Assembly: GCA_001606155.1 (NCBI GenBank)
Contig: LODT01000049.1
Coordinates: forward strand, 54,841-118,840
Direction of reading: 5' to 3'
Length of the DNA stretch: 64,000 nt
From: Tieghemostelium lacteum
Lineage: Eukaryota; Evosea; Eumycetozoa; Dictyosteliales; Raperosteliaceae
Shown here: positions 36,805-47,563 of the stretch, piece after piece
Layout of the letters: every line of letters begins with the position of its first letter
Numbering within the stretch: the stretch's first letter is position 1
Notes under the pieces: model-generated
Databases searched by the model: none
Told to the model about the DNA's origin: nothing
Seen by the model: the letters and a program-made list of their open reading frames with translations, nothing else
Program-made: the position numbers and the translations under genes

Positions 36805-39774
36805 ATGATTAAGAATGATGATAAAAAGAGTAATTCAGGTGGTGGATCAGATGGTACACCTCTGAGAAAATCAGCAACAAATCATCCACATAGATTAGCT
36901 AGACAAGGTTCTACTCCAAAATTACAATCACTCACACAAAAACTTTGGGAATCATCTGAAAATGATGATGATGAGAGCTCACCAAGACAAGTAGGACAAC
37001 ATCAAATTTCACATGAAAGTGTTCCTATTAGTATTCAAGATCAAAATTCACAAAAAAGAATTTTAGATTTAGAGGAACAATTGAAAATGTTACCAAATCA
37101 AGAGAAAGAAAAAGCAATTCTTTGGGCTGTTTTGGCAAGTAATCTTCCAGATGACAAGAGTTCACTTCAGAAGGAGTTTGTAAAACATGTTGAATATACA
37201 TTAGCACAAACTAGAAATGAAGCAACCAATTTCTCTGGATTTCAGGCATTGTCAATGTGTACTAGAGATCGTCTTATTGAGAGATGGAAGGATACCTCTT
37301 TATTCTTCCAACAAAATCAAGTGAAAAAGGTTAACTATCTATCACTGGAATTCCTTCTAGGACGTTCATTACAAAATGGTCTAGTTGCTTTGGGACTTGA
37401 TGGTAAATATGCTGATTCTCTAATGGAATTGGGATATAAAATTGAAGATCTCTATGATGAAGAAAGAGACGCTGGTCTTGGTAATGGTGGTCTTGGTCGT
37501 TTGGCAGCATGTTTTATGGATTCATTAGCAACTTGTAATCTTCCTGGATATGGATATGGTCTTCGTTACAAATTTGGAATGTTTTATCAAGCCATTATTG
37601 AGGGTGAGCAAGTTGAACTTCCAGACTACTGGTTAAATTATGGCTCTCCATGGGAAATTGAGAGATTAGATGTAACTTATCACATTGGTTTCTGTGGAAA
37701 AGTTACAATGGAGAATGGTCGTCATAAATGGGAGCCTTCTGAACAAATGCTAGCTGTTGCCTATGATTATCCAATTCCAGGTTTTAAGACTTACAATACT
37801 GTCAGTATTCGTTTGTGGTCTAGTAAACCATCTGATGAATTTAATTTGGAATCATTTAATAAGGGTGACTATCTTGGTTCAATTGAAGAGAAACAAAAGA
37901 GTGAGAACATCACAGCAGTACTCTATCCAAATGATAATACAATGGCTGGTAAAGAACTAAGACTTAAACAGCAATATCTATTTGTTAGTGCTACTATTCA
38001 AGATATTATCAGTCAATTCCTTCAAACTGGTAAAGATCTTAAAGAGTTCTCAAATAGTAATGCAATTCAATTGAATGATACACATCCAACATTGGGTATT
38101 CCTGAACTGATGAGAATTCTAATGGATGTTCATTTCTTGACATGGGATGATGCATGGTCAATTACAACTAAAACCTTTGCCTATACTAATCATACTGTTC
38201 TCCCTGAGGCTCTTGAAAGATGGTCTGTTGATTTACTAACTCGTCTACTACCAAGACACATTCAAATCATCTATGAGATTAATGAACGTTTCCTCAGACA
38301 AGTTGAAAAACTCTGGCCTGGTGACATGGAAAAGAGAAGACAACTCTCTATCATTGATGAATCGCACGGAAGAACTATTAAAATGGCATTCCTAGCTATA
38401 ATTGGATCACAAGCTGTAAATGGTGTTGCTGAATTACATAGTGAATTGGTTAAACATTCAGTATTTCCTGATTTCTATAGCATGTGGCCTGAGAAATTCC
38501 AAAATAAGACTAATGGTGTAACACCTCGTAGATGGATCCACCAAGCCAATCCACATTTATCACAACTATTTACACAAAAACTAAATAGTAGTCGTTGGTT
38601 AACCCAGTTGGATATGATTAGTGATCTACAGAGATTTGTAGATGATACTGGTTTCCAAAAAGAATGGATGCAAATCAAAAAGATTAACAAGATTCGTCTG
38701 GCAAAGTATATTGAAGAGCATTGTCAGATTAAGGTATCTGCTGATATACTTTTTGATTGTCAAGTAAAGAGATTCCATGAATACAAGAGACAGTTATTAA
38801 ATATCCTCGGTGTCATTCATCGTTATCTAGAGATGAAATCTAAACCACAAGAGAGAAAGTATCCAAGAGTTGTAATATTTGCTGGTAAAGCTGCCCCTGG
38901 TTACTATATGGCTAAATTGATTATTAAACTAATCAATTCAGTTGCCAATGTTATTAACAATGATCATGAAGTTAATAACTATCTAAAGATTGTCTTTATT
39001 CCAAATTATGCTGTATCCAATGCTGAGATTATAATTCCAGCATCTGATTTATCACAACACATTTCCACTGCAGGAACTGAAGCTTCTGGTACTAGTAATA
39101 TGAAATTCTCAATGAATGGTGGTTTGATTATTGGAACCCTAGATGGGGCCAATATTGAAATTCGTGAGGAAATTTGTAAAGAGAATATGTATATTTTTGG
39201 TGCACAAACTCCAGAAGTTGAATCTATTAAAAAGAAAATCCGTGAAGGTACATTTACACCAGACAAGAGATGGGTACAGGTACTTACTGCAATCAAGGAA
39301 GGTAAATTTGGAAATGTTAAAGAATTCCAACCAATTATTGATTCCATCTCACATGGAAATGATCACTATATTCTCTCTTATGATTTCCCAAGTTATTTGG
39401 ATATTCAACAACAAATTGATAAGGATTACTATCATCAAGATAAATCCATTTGGTCAAAGAAATCAATAATGGCTTCTATACGTTGTGGTAAATTCTCTTC
39501 AGATAGAACCATAAGAGAATATGCTAAACAGATTTGGGATATAAAAGAGTTACAAAGACCTGGTCCAGTACACGTTCCACAAGACATTACTCAAGGTCTA
39601 ATTAAAAGTAAATCTCCAGTTGGTTCTCCACATGATAGCTTTATCTCTATGGAAAGACTGAGTCCATATCCAGGTGTATCACCCTCAAATCACACTTCTA
39701 ATACCTCCTCAAAAGATGAATCAAACCTACTAAAACCAAAACAAGTAATTAAAGGTTTTAATCCATCAAATTAA
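36805..39774 (+). CDS. glpD: Glycogen phosphorylase (long form, GlpD-like)
   Basis: Releases glucose-1-phosphate from glycogen; in Dictyostelium this feeds cellulose and trehalose synthesis during development. A single exon of 989 residues, close to the long D. discoideum phosphorylase (GlpD, about 990) and longer than the GlpV form (about 850). Residues 1-100 are a Ser/Gln-rich extension with RLARQGSTPKLQSL, a plausible regulatory phosphorylation region. The catalytic core starts near ALSMCTRDRLIERWKDT and shows VNYLSLEFLLGRSLQNGL, DAGLGNGGLGRLAACF, IQLNDTHPTL, NGVTPRRWIHQANP, RFHEYKRQLLN and the PLP site TEASGTSNMKFSMNGG, whose Lys holds the cofactor. The C-terminal 60 residues are Ser/Pro-rich. 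All key motifs are intact. Confidence 0.95.
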   Translation: MIKNDDKKSNSGGGSDGTPLRKSATNHPHRLARQGSTPKLQSLTQKLWESSENDDDESSPRQVGQHQISHESVPISIQDQNSQKRILDLEEQLKMLPNQEKEKAILWAVLASNLPDDKSSLQKEFVKHVEYTLAQTRNEATNFSGFQALSMCTRDRLIERWKDTSLFFQQNQVKKVNYLSLEFLLGRSLQNGLVALGLDGKYADSLMELGYKIEDLYDEERDAGLGNGGLGRLAACFMDSLATCNLPGYGYGLRYKFGMFYQAIIEGEQVELPDYWLNYGSPWEIERLDVTYHIGFCGKVTMENGRHKWEPSEQMLAVAYDYPIPGFKTYNTVSIRLWSSKPSDEFNLESFNKGDYLGSIEEKQKSENITAVLYPNDNTMAGKELRLKQQYLFVSATIQDIISQFLQTGKDLKEFSNSNAIQLNDTHPTLGIPELMRILMDVHFLTWDDAWSITTKTFAYTNHTVLPEALERWSVDLLTRLLPRHIQIIYEINERFLRQVEKLWPGDMEKRRQLSIIDESHGRTIKMAFLAIIGSQAVNGVAELHSELVKHSVFPDFYSMWPEKFQNKTNGVTPRRWIHQANPHLSQLFTQKLNSSRWLTQLDMISDLQRFVDDTGFQKEWMQIKKINKIRLAKYIEEHCQIKVSADILFDCQVKRFHEYKRQLLNILGVIHRYLEMKSKPQERKYPRVVIFAGKAAPGYYMAKLIIKLINSVANVINNDHEVNNYLKIVFIPNYAVSNAEIIIPASDLSQHISTAGTEASGTSNMKFSMNGGLIIGTLDGANIEIREEICKENMYIFGAQTPEVESIKKKIREGTFTPDKRWVQVLTAIKEGKFGNVKEFQPIIDSISHGNDHYILSYDFPSYLDIQQQIDKDYYHQDKSIWSKKSIMASIRCGKFSSDRTIREYAKQIWDIKELQRPGPVHVPQDITQGLIKSKSPVGSPHDSFISMERLSPYPGVSPSNHTSNTSSKDESNLLKPKQVIKGFNPSN

Positions 39775-40166
39775 ACACAATTAATCATTATTCTAAATAA
39801 ATTTATAGTTACAAAAATCAATTTAAACCACAACAATACATAAATAAAAAGTAATTTGTCTTAAATTTCTTCTTCTTTTAACGAATCATTGAGAGAATTA
39901 CTCAATGAGATGTCTAATACCTATTTGGATAAGATCATTGAATACTGGCAGAATATACAAACAAATAAGATAAAATTGGTAGTATTTTATTCACTGTCTG
40001 TTTATAGAATAATTAAAAATAAAAAAATAACTTATGAGGTCACATGTTTTTTGGTAAAAAAGAGTGTTTAAATAAAGATTTTTTATTTCTATTTTAATAT
40101 ATATATATATACATTTGTACTTGGTAACAATTTGATTTTTTTTTTTTTTTTTTTTTAAACTATTTG
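39775..40166. other. Intergenic between glpD and the surface-protein gene (tail to tail)
   Basis: Contains a coding-textured 60-codon frame at 39889-40071 (ELLNEMSNTYLDKIIEYWQN) that starts on TTG, not ATG. It could be a gene scrap. A T run sits at about 40139-40156. Nothing else is seen. Confidence 0.4.
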
Positions 40167-40967
40167 TTAAAACAATAGAAAAGTGATTAGAGATAATGAA
40201 ATGAGCATTTCAACAAAAGAAATTAAAATCTTTGATGAACCATTTGGTTGATCAGCAGATTTTTCAAAGAAGTGTGCAATACCAGTTTTCTTTACATGTG
40301 AAGTTGGTTCATTTGAGTACTGGAATGAATTGTAAATACCATTTATATAATCATTTGGACCTAAATTACATTGATAGTTATCTTTGGCCTCATATAACAC
40401 ACAATTCTTACAAGTGCTGTCTTTACCACAACTAAATGAAAATGTTTTCTCCTTGGTACAATTGGTCATGTAGTATTCAGATTCAGAACCTTTCTTTAAT
40501 TCACCAAATTGACATTGATTTGGGAATCTTGATAGTACATAAGCATTTGAAGAACAATTCCATGATCCATAGGAAATAATTTGTGAACATGAACCTTTTG
40601 GTGGTAGAGATAGAATTCCATCATCAGATTTCACTTGAATTCTCTTGTGAATGTAACTGGTTTTGTTATCTTGATCTCTTTGGCATACATTCAATGGAAT
40701 TTCACTCTGAACAACTTCATCATAGTTTTCACATTTTGAATTAATCAAAGATGGTTCATTATCATGTACTGAAAATGTTGAAATGTGACTTTCATTTAAA
40801 AACTTTATAAAACCCAACAATGTACATTGATTAAGAATTTCAACACTGGAGAGAGTCTTTACATCACAATCAACACTTTGGAAATAGCTAATCTCTAGAA
40901 CATCATTGCTTTTAACAATTCCGTTAAAGGTTACCAATAATAATGTAATTATTAGAATTAATTTCAT
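40167..40967 (-). CDS. Secreted, probably GPI-anchored cysteine-rich surface protein
   Basis: 266 residues, single exon, function unknown. A clear signal peptide at the N-terminus (MKLILIITLLLVTFNGIVKS) is followed by an extracellular body with about 16 cysteines and several N-glycosylation sites (NES, NKT, NCS, NCT). Segments such as PPKGSCSQIISYGSWNCSSN and CGKDSTCKNCVLYEA suggest a disulfide-stabilised fold. The C-terminus has a small-residue site (QPNGSSK) followed by a hydrophobic tail (ILISFVEMLISLSLITFLLF) with no cytoplasmic residues, the classic GPI-attachment layout. No catalytic motif was recognised. It likely acts at the plasma membrane or is processed for the extracellular matrix. 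Confidence 0.8.
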   Translation of the reverse strand: MKLILIITLLLVTFNGIVKSNDVLEISYFQSVDCDVKTLSSVEILNQCTLLGFIKFLNESHISTFSVHDNEPSLINSKCENYDEVVQSEIPLNVCQRDQDNKTSYIHKRIQVKSDDGILSLPPKGSCSQIISYGSWNCSSNAYVLSRFPNQCQFGELKKGSESEYYMTNCTKEKTFSFSCGKDSTCKNCVLYEAKDNYQCNLGPNDYINGIYNSFQYSNEPTSHVKKTGIAHFFEKSADQPNGSSKILISFVEMLISLSLITFLLF

Positions 40968-41735
40968 TGCAAGTTTTGGTGAATGATTATATAGTAAATA
41001 TCTATATTAATATTATAAATCAACTACCCAATTAATAGATAAACAATTTTAATAGAAAAAAATTTTTTAATTTGTTTTATTAACTGAATTTTAACTGTTT
41101 ATATTTACATTGTTAATTTAAATTATCACCCCTAATTTATTTTTAGTGACATTATGTTCTGTATACGATTCATGAAATATATATGTTTTTTATTTTGGTG
41201 AGTGTGTTTGGGTGGTTTTTTGTGTGAAATCTGTATTTGATTTGGAATATTTTGTAGAGTTTTATTGTAGCTATTGCTAAAATTATTAAAATTTAATTTT
41301 AAAAAACCAGGTAGGCTTTGAGAAAAAAAAAGTGAAATTGATTTTAGGGAACCCACGTCATAAAAAACTAATCGTAATCCTATGATTCTGTTAATTTAAC
41401 TAGAATGCAAGATATTTTTTTATTAAATTTTTAATATTTATCATCAACTTTAGTTTAAGAGACATGGAAGAGGGGGTAGGGCTTCCAAATGCCAAGATAT
41501 TTGGTAGGAATTCATGATCAAACAAGAAAATTTCGTGATATTTTTCTTTCTCAATAACGAATGATTTTTTTTTTTTTTTGTATAAAATAGTACAAATATT
41601 TTTCAACCATCATCATTTTAAAACAACAAGACAAATTTTAAACAAAAAGGTTTAAAATATTGATATATTTATAAAATTTGTTCAGATATTTTTTAAAAAA
41701 CAGTTTATATATATAGAAATTTATAAACAAATCAA
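40968..41735. other. Divergent promoter region between the surface-protein and transporter genes
   Basis: AT-rich, with several A/T runs. Two short minus-strand frames (41132-41356 and 41400-41606) have no coding texture. No RNA gene was found. Confidence 0.5.
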
Positions 41736-43444
41736 ATGGGAGATTCACAACCGTTGATCAGAAATAGAAAAAGTGTTTATAGATGGGAATCTTTAACTAG
41801 AAGATACCCTATAGAGGAAGCATTACAAGAAGAAGAAGCCAATACAGCAGGACTGAATAAATGTCTGACAGCTATTGATATTATATCGTATGGTGTTGGT
41901 TCAACCGTAGGTGCAGGTGTTTTTGTTTCCATTGGTAATGCAATTCAAACTACAGCAGGTCCTGGTACTCTTCTATCTTTTGTTTTTGCAGCATTTGCAT
42001 GTTTAATCTCTGCTTTTTGTTATTCAGAATTCAGTACCAAAATACCAGTTTCAGGTAGTGCATATAGTTTTGCATATGTGGCTTTAGGTGAATTTACTGG
42101 TTGGTTTATTGGTTGGAATCTTACTCTAGAATATGCAATCTCTGCTTCTGCTGTTGCAAGAGGTTGGGCTGGTTATTTTGAAACTGTATGTATTACTTTA
42201 AAAAGTAGTTATAAAATATTTAATATTAACATTACTATAACTATTAGGTATTTAGTGTATTTAATAAAACAGCACCAGAATGGATAACAGGATATTCAAT
42301 TAATAGTGTAATTAATTTTGCACCAATTGCACCAGCAATTATTATAGTGTGTACCATTGTATTGATTTTTGGTGTTAAAGATAGTAGTAGATTTAATTTA
42401 GCCATTACCTGTGTTAATATTGTAACTATTCTATTCTTTATCATTTTGGGAGCCATTCACGTTGATTACAAAAACTGGAATCCATTTTTACCATTTGGAT
42501 TTGCTGGTGTCTTTAAAGGATGTTCAAGAATATTCTTTTCATTTGTTGGATTCGATTCAGTAACTACACTATCAGGTGAAGTTAAAAACCCAAAACGTGA
42601 TTTACCAATTGGTATTGTAGGTACACTTATTATTGCCACCAGTCTCTATGTTGGTGTCTCATTGGTACTCAGTGGTGTTGTAAACTATGTAAATGTTAAT
42701 TTACAATCACCACTCTCTAGTGCTTTCATTAGTATCGATATGAGATGGGCAGCTGGTTTAGTTGCAATGGGTACTCTAACTTCACTCACTGCCTCTACTT
42801 TGTGTTCATTGTTAGGTCAACCACGTATCTATTTACAAATGGCTAAAGATGGTTTATTTTTTAAGAAATTTGCAGAAGTCGATCCAAAGACTCAAGTCCC
42901 AATATTTGGTACCGTTTTTACTGGTGTTTTTGCAAGTATTCTAGCAGTTTCACTCAATTTGGATGAATTATCCAATATGATCTCTATTGGTACCTTATTG
43001 GCATTCACTGTAGTTTGTGCCGGTGTTGTGGTATTACGTTTCCGTGACGATAATGGTGTTGAACCATATCGTATTCAATCTCCAATTTTCTTATTGGCCT
43101 TCTTTATCATTGCCACTATTTTTGGTCTTTGTGGTGGTTATAGTTGGTCTATTGCTGTTCAGATCCCATGTGCTGTATTGTTAGTTGCCATCATTGTCTT
43201 TTTAACTTTCTTTAGAAAACAACAATCTGTCCCAACTACCTTCAAATGTCCTTTAGTACCTGTTGTACCTTTGGTTGGTATCTTTGTTAATACCTATATC
43301 ATTATGCAATTGGATATCGCTTCTCTTTACAGAGTTATTGTTTGGACTGCTCTTGGTAGTGTTATCTATTTTGGTTATGGTATTCGTAACAGTAAATTGA
43401 ATAGAATGTACGATGACGAGGTTTCAAATTCAATCAACCAATAA
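41736..43444 (+). CDS. Cationic amino acid transporter (SLC7/CAT family)
   Basis: Multi-pass membrane transporter predicted to move basic amino acids. Two exons, 41736-42185 and 42248-43444 (donor GTATGT, acceptor ATTAG), join as YFET/VFSVFNKTAPEW, giving 548 residues. The first membrane segment carries the APC-family signature (AIDIISYGVGSTVGAGVFVS). YSEFSTKIPVSGSAYSFAYV, GEFTGWFIGWNLTLEYAISA and FFSFVGFDSVTTLSGEVKNP follow and are typical of CAT proteins. About 12 hydrophobic segments are visible. Both termini are hydrophilic and should be cytosolic. It is a little shorter than animal CATs (about 620-650). Plasma membrane or contractile vacuole/lysosome location cannot be told apart. Confidence 0.9.
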
Positions 43445-44091
43445 TCTCACTTTGATTTTTATAATAATAAATTTTTTTAAAAATATTACGAATTATTATA
43501 ATAATAATATATATTAAATTCAATTAATTATTATTAATAATAGCTCTTGTTTCTTTTTGTTTTTTTTTTGGGGATATTTCAAATAAAATGAAGTTTAATA
43601 TTTATCCTTTCATACATATTTATAACACTAGTGTTTATTTTGTTTGTTTTGTTTGTACAGTTTATTTGTTATATAGGTGGAGTGTTTTATTTATCTGATC
43701 CTAATAAACCTTTGACGCTTTTAATAGCTCTGTTGGTTTCTTTTGTTAAATTTGGTGCGTCATAGTTTTGAGCGTAATAGATACCTATATATAGGTTATA
43801 GGGTTAATAAATTTTGGTCTTATTGAGAATGTTAGTCTGTGATCATTTACCTGAAATGGCACCAACTGAGAATATAGTAATATTTTTTAATAAAGACATT
43901 GTGATTGCAATTTGGATTTTTTGTAATTAAAAAAATTTTTTTTTTTTTTTTTTAAAGTATTGGATTTTTATTTGAATTTCATTGATTGACATAATTTTTT
44001 AATCAAAGTGTTCATCTAAATTACGTTTTTTCTGTAGAGTAAATAAGAAAGATGTGGGAAACTATTTTTGAATTTATATAAATAGGTAAAA
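43445..44091. other. Intergenic, no gene seen
   Basis: Tail-to-tail spacer between the transporter and the ankyrin gene. T and A runs, for example around 43937-43953. No ORF, tRNA or repeat was recognised. Confidence 0.55.
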
Positions 44092-45147
44092 TTATAATTT
44101 TCTACCTTTACCATATTTTGCATTATTAGTTTTTAGGAAATCAATAGTTTCCCTATTAGAGTTATAACCAGAATCAGCATAGTCTAGTGGTGTAGCATCA
44201 TAACAATCCAATGCATTTATATTAGCACCTTTTGATAACAGATAGGTTAACATATTGAGATCACCATTGAGAGCAGCAACATGTAATAGACTTTCACCTA
44301 CATCATCCATCAGAGTATGATTAGGGTTACCATTAGCTTTTTCAATTAAAATCTTTACAATTTCCAAATCATTTTTTGAAACTGAAATGTGTAGTGGTGA
44401 GGTCACCCTATAGTACTCCCATCCATTAGTTTTTGGATTATCTTGAATATTAACTGAGAGTGAGTACTTATCACTACTCAGTAGTATCTCTATTATATCT
44501 AATCTAGATTTTGAACATGCTTGAAATAGTGCAGTTTTTCTATCCAATGCTTCTTGATTTACATTAGCGCCATATTCAATGAGTTTTTTTATAATTCTCA
44601 AATCGGGTGTAGGTTGGTTTACTGCCAACAATAGTGGTGATAACCTCTGTCCTGCTTTACTATCTTTTTTATTAACATCACATCCATTTTCCAAAAGGGT
44701 AACAACTGATTCATAATTTGATCTCTGTATAGATATATGTAATGGTGTTACTCCAAATTTATCACTTGTAAATATTTTCTCTCCCTCTGTGCTGCTATTA
44801 CTACTCAACTCTTTTTTACGATTTTTTATGATACTCAATAGAATATTATTGTGATTTTTTAAAGAGGCCCAATGAAGTGAGTCCCAATTCATAAGTTGAC
44901 TCTCTTTTACTGTTATATCTGATACTTTAGATTGATAATATTTTAGAAAAATATCCTCATTTTTATGCTTATTAAATTCTTTTAAGATTTCAACTTGTTC
45001 GCCAATTTCACTTGCATCACAAAACCCCTTATTACTATTAGCATTAAGAATTGAGCTATTTCTACCTATGTTTCCAGTTACTGTACAGTAGTATCTTAGT
45101 GCGCCAAGAATTTTTAAATCATAATTTCGAATTAATCTTTTTATCAT
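44092..45147 (-). CDS. Ankyrin-repeat protein
   Basis: 351 residues, single exon. The first 45 residues are basic with few acids (MIKRLIRNYDLKILGALRYY), compatible with a mitochondrial targeting peptide, but this is not certain. From about residue 80 to 345 there are six or seven ankyrin repeats: WDSLHWASLKNHNNILLSII, GVTPLHISIQRSNYESVVTL, LSPLLLAVNQPTPDLRII, KTALFQACSKSRLDIIEILL, TSPLHISVSKNDLEIVKILI, ESLLHVAALNGDLNMLTYLL and ATPLDYADSGYNSNRETIDF. Such proteins are interaction scaffolds. No other domain and no specific partner can be named. It lies divergent from nup62, sharing a short promoter region of about 210 bp. Confidence 0.85.
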   Translation of the reverse strand: MIKRLIRNYDLKILGALRYYCTVTGNIGRNSSILNANSNKGFCDASEIGEQVEILKEFNKHKNEDIFLKYYQSKVSDITVKESQLMNWDSLHWASLKNHNNILLSIIKNRKKELSSNSSTEGEKIFTSDKFGVTPLHISIQRSNYESVVTLLENGCDVNKKDSKAGQRLSPLLLAVNQPTPDLRIIKKLIEYGANVNQEALDRKTALFQACSKSRLDIIEILLSSDKYSLSVNIQDNPKTNGWEYYRVTSPLHISVSKNDLEIVKILIEKANGNPNHTLMDDVGESLLHVAALNGDLNMLTYLLSKGANINALDCYDATPLDYADSGYNSNRETIDFLKTNNAKYGKGRKL

Positions 45148-45356
45148 ATTTTAAAAATCATAAATGATTATTAAAAAAAAAATTTTCAATGAAGAACATT
45201 CTTGTATTTGACATAATTTAATACTTGGTTCTTAATTAATTTGTTTACTTGAGTTATAATTGTTGAAATTTGAATAATGACCTTAATATGATTGAACTAA
45301 ATTTTTTTTTTAATAAAAATTTAAACACTTTTTTTTTATTTTTCTAAACCTCAAAC

Positions 45357-47513
45357 ATGTTTGGTCAAGGAACGGGAGGTTCCACATCAAGTAGTCTATT
45401 TGGTGCTTCAAGTGGATCAAGTCTATTTGGTTCCACTACAACAACAACAACAGGGGGTGCTAGTTTATTTGGTGGTCCTACTACAGTCCCTTCAACAGGC
45501 ACTGCAAGTTTATTTGGTGGACCCACTACAACACCAACTAGTGGTACTAGTTTATTTGGTGGACCCACTACAACACCACCAACAACAACCGGAGGTGCTA
45601 GTTTATTTGGTGGTCCCACTACAACATCAACAACAACTGGGAGTGCTAGTTTATTTGGCGGTCCTACTACAGTCCCTTCAACAGGCACTGCAAGTTTATT
45701 TGGTGGACCCACTACTACAACTCCTTCAACAGCTTCTACAAGTTTGTTTGGTGGCACCACTACAACTCCTTCAACAGCTTCTACAAGTTTATTTAGCGGT
45801 ACCAATTCAACACCATCAACTAGTTTGTTTGCAAATCCCACTACTACAACTCCTTCAACAGCCCCCACAAATTTGTTTGGTGGACCCACTACAACTCCTT
45901 CGGCAACTAGTGGTAGTCTATTTAGCGGTACCAATTCAACACCATCAACTAGTTTGTTTGCAAATCCCACTACTACAACTCCTTCAACAGCCTCCACAAA
46001 TTTGTTTGGTGGACCCACTACAACTCCTTCAACAGGTACAGGTACATCAACAACAACAAGTAGTTTATTTGGTAATAGTGGAACAAGTACAGCACCAACA
46101 GCAAAACCAGAAGTAGGTAGTTTATTTGGTAGTAGTTCTACAAGTACAACAGTAGTGACATCAACATCACCAACCCTAGGTTCATTTGGTAATAGTGCTA
46201 CAGGTACAGTTACACCAACACCAGCACTAGGTGGTTTATTTGGTAATACTAGTGCAAGTACAATAACAACACCATCAACATTGACAACAACAACAACAAC
46301 AACACCTAGTATATTTGGTGGAACTACAAGCTCTGGTACATCAACATCTACTACATCTCCATCATTAACTAGTGCAAGTTCAAACTTGTTTGTAGGTACA
46401 GCTACAACACCATCAACAGTTACTACACCTCCAACCTCAACTGCAGCCACATCTACCCCTTCACTATCAAGTGCCAGTTTATTTGCGAGTGGTGCAACAT
46501 CTACTAGTTTGGCAACACCACCATTAACCAGCGCCAGCTCAAATTTGTTTGGAGGAAATAATACAATATCTTCCGCTACTACTGCTACTACACCAACACT
46601 ATCTACAACAGCAGCTACACCATCGACAACAACAACAACAACAACAACACCACAATCTACAACAGCATCATTATTTTCTACACCAGCAAGATCGGACACA
46701 ATACCTTTAACTACTTCAATGTTAGGTGGACCATCAACTAAACCATCTACAACAAGCACATCAACTACAACCTCAACACCAAGTACACTTACAAATTTAA
46801 CAAGTACTGAAAATAAACCAACTACAACAACAACAGCAACAGCAACAGCAACAACAAGTACACCAACAACAACAACAACACCACTTACATCAAATTTAAC
46901 ATCAACAAATATTATAAATACATTTGAACCAACAGATATAAATGAAAGTAAACTATTAGAACAATTACTTAATGAGTGGAGTTCAGAGATTGAAAATCAA
47001 ACTAGAGAATTTTATTCACAAGCCAAACAAATATTCCAATGGGACACCATGATTATGGAAAATTCACAAAAATTCAGTCAGTTAGTGTTGGCAATGAATA
47101 ATATTCAAGCTCAACAAGATGAACTAACTCAATCTATAGAAGTAGTTAAAATTCATCAAAATATGCTAGAGAAATCATTAGACGCTCTAGATGATAAGAT
47201 TAGATCTAACCCAAAATCATGTGAAACTAGCTCAGATGTAGAAAGAGAAAAACTCTATCAGATGACTAAAAAAATTGATCAAGATATGACCAAAGTAGAG
47301 AAAAAACTTATTGGAGTTGTTGGTAAGATTAATGATTCCGCCAGCAAAAAACAAGATCCAAAGGATCAATCACAAAAGATTTCAAGAATTCTCAATGATC
47401 ACTTAACAGCTTTACAATGGATTGACAAAGGTTCTTCAGTTCTACAACAATCTCTTATAGACATTGAGAATTTAGAAAATGCAATACTCTTTGATTCAAA
47501 GAAAAGATATTAA
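45357..47513 (+). CDS. nup62: Nucleoporin Nup62 (Nsp1 family), FG-repeat protein
   Basis: Central-channel nucleoporin. 718 residues, single exon. Residues 1 to about 400 are FG repeats, mostly of the SLFGG-PTTTPST type with LFG, LFAN, LFSG and SFGN variants, embedded in Thr/Ser/Pro-rich spacer. Residues about 400-515 are nearly pure Thr/Ser/Ala without FG. The C-terminal 190 residues (LLEQLLNEWSSEIENQTREF, then MIMENSQKFSQLVLAMNNIQ) are the conserved Nsp1/Nup62 coiled coil that pairs with Nup54 and Nup58. A 129-bp in-frame tandem duplication is visible (45792-46029, described under findings). The Thr-rich codons leave long open frames on other strands and frames that are not genes. Confidence 0.93.
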   Translation: MFGQGTGGSTSSSLFGASSGSSLFGSTTTTTTGGASLFGGPTTVPSTGTASLFGGPTTTPTSGTSLFGGPTTTPPTTTGGASLFGGPTTTSTTTGSASLFGGPTTVPSTGTASLFGGPTTTTPSTASTSLFGGTTTTPSTASTSLFSGTNSTPSTSLFANPTTTTPSTAPTNLFGGPTTTPSATSGSLFSGTNSTPSTSLFANPTTTTPSTASTNLFGGPTTTPSTGTGTSTTTSSLFGNSGTSTAPTAKPEVGSLFGSSSTSTTVVTSTSPTLGSFGNSATGTVTPTPALGGLFGNTSASTITTPSTLTTTTTTTPSIFGGTTSSGTSTSTTSPSLTSASSNLFVGTATTPSTVTTPPTSTAATSTPSLSSASLFASGATSTSLATPPLTSASSNLFGGNNTISSATTATTPTLSTTAATPSTTTTTTTTPQSTTASLFSTPARSDTIPLTTSMLGGPSTKPSTTSTSTTTSTPSTLTNLTSTENKPTTTTTATATATTSTPTTTTTPLTSNLTSTNIINTFEPTDINESKLLEQLLNEWSSEIENQTREFYSQAKQIFQWDTMIMENSQKFSQLVLAMNNIQAQQDELTQSIEVVKIHQNMLEKSLDALDDKIRSNPKSCETSSDVEREKLYQMTKKIDQDMTKVEKKLIGVVGKINDSASKKQDPKDQSQKISRILNDHLTALQWIDKGSSVLQQSLIDIENLENAILFDSKKRY

Positions 47514-47563
47514 ATAAATTTAATATACATCATCATCATCCTTCAAATAGTACATTAATCTTG

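Noticed and set aside
39889-40071. 60-codon frame after glpD as a gene
   Set aside because: No ATG at its start (begins on TTG) and no acceptor joining it to an upstream exon. Kept only as a possible scrap.
45365-46759. 464-codon open frame antisense to nup62, and a 251-codon overlapping frame in another phase
   Set aside because: Both are by-products of the Thr/Ser/Gly codon repetition in the FG region. They lack any family signature and would overlap a certain gene entirely.
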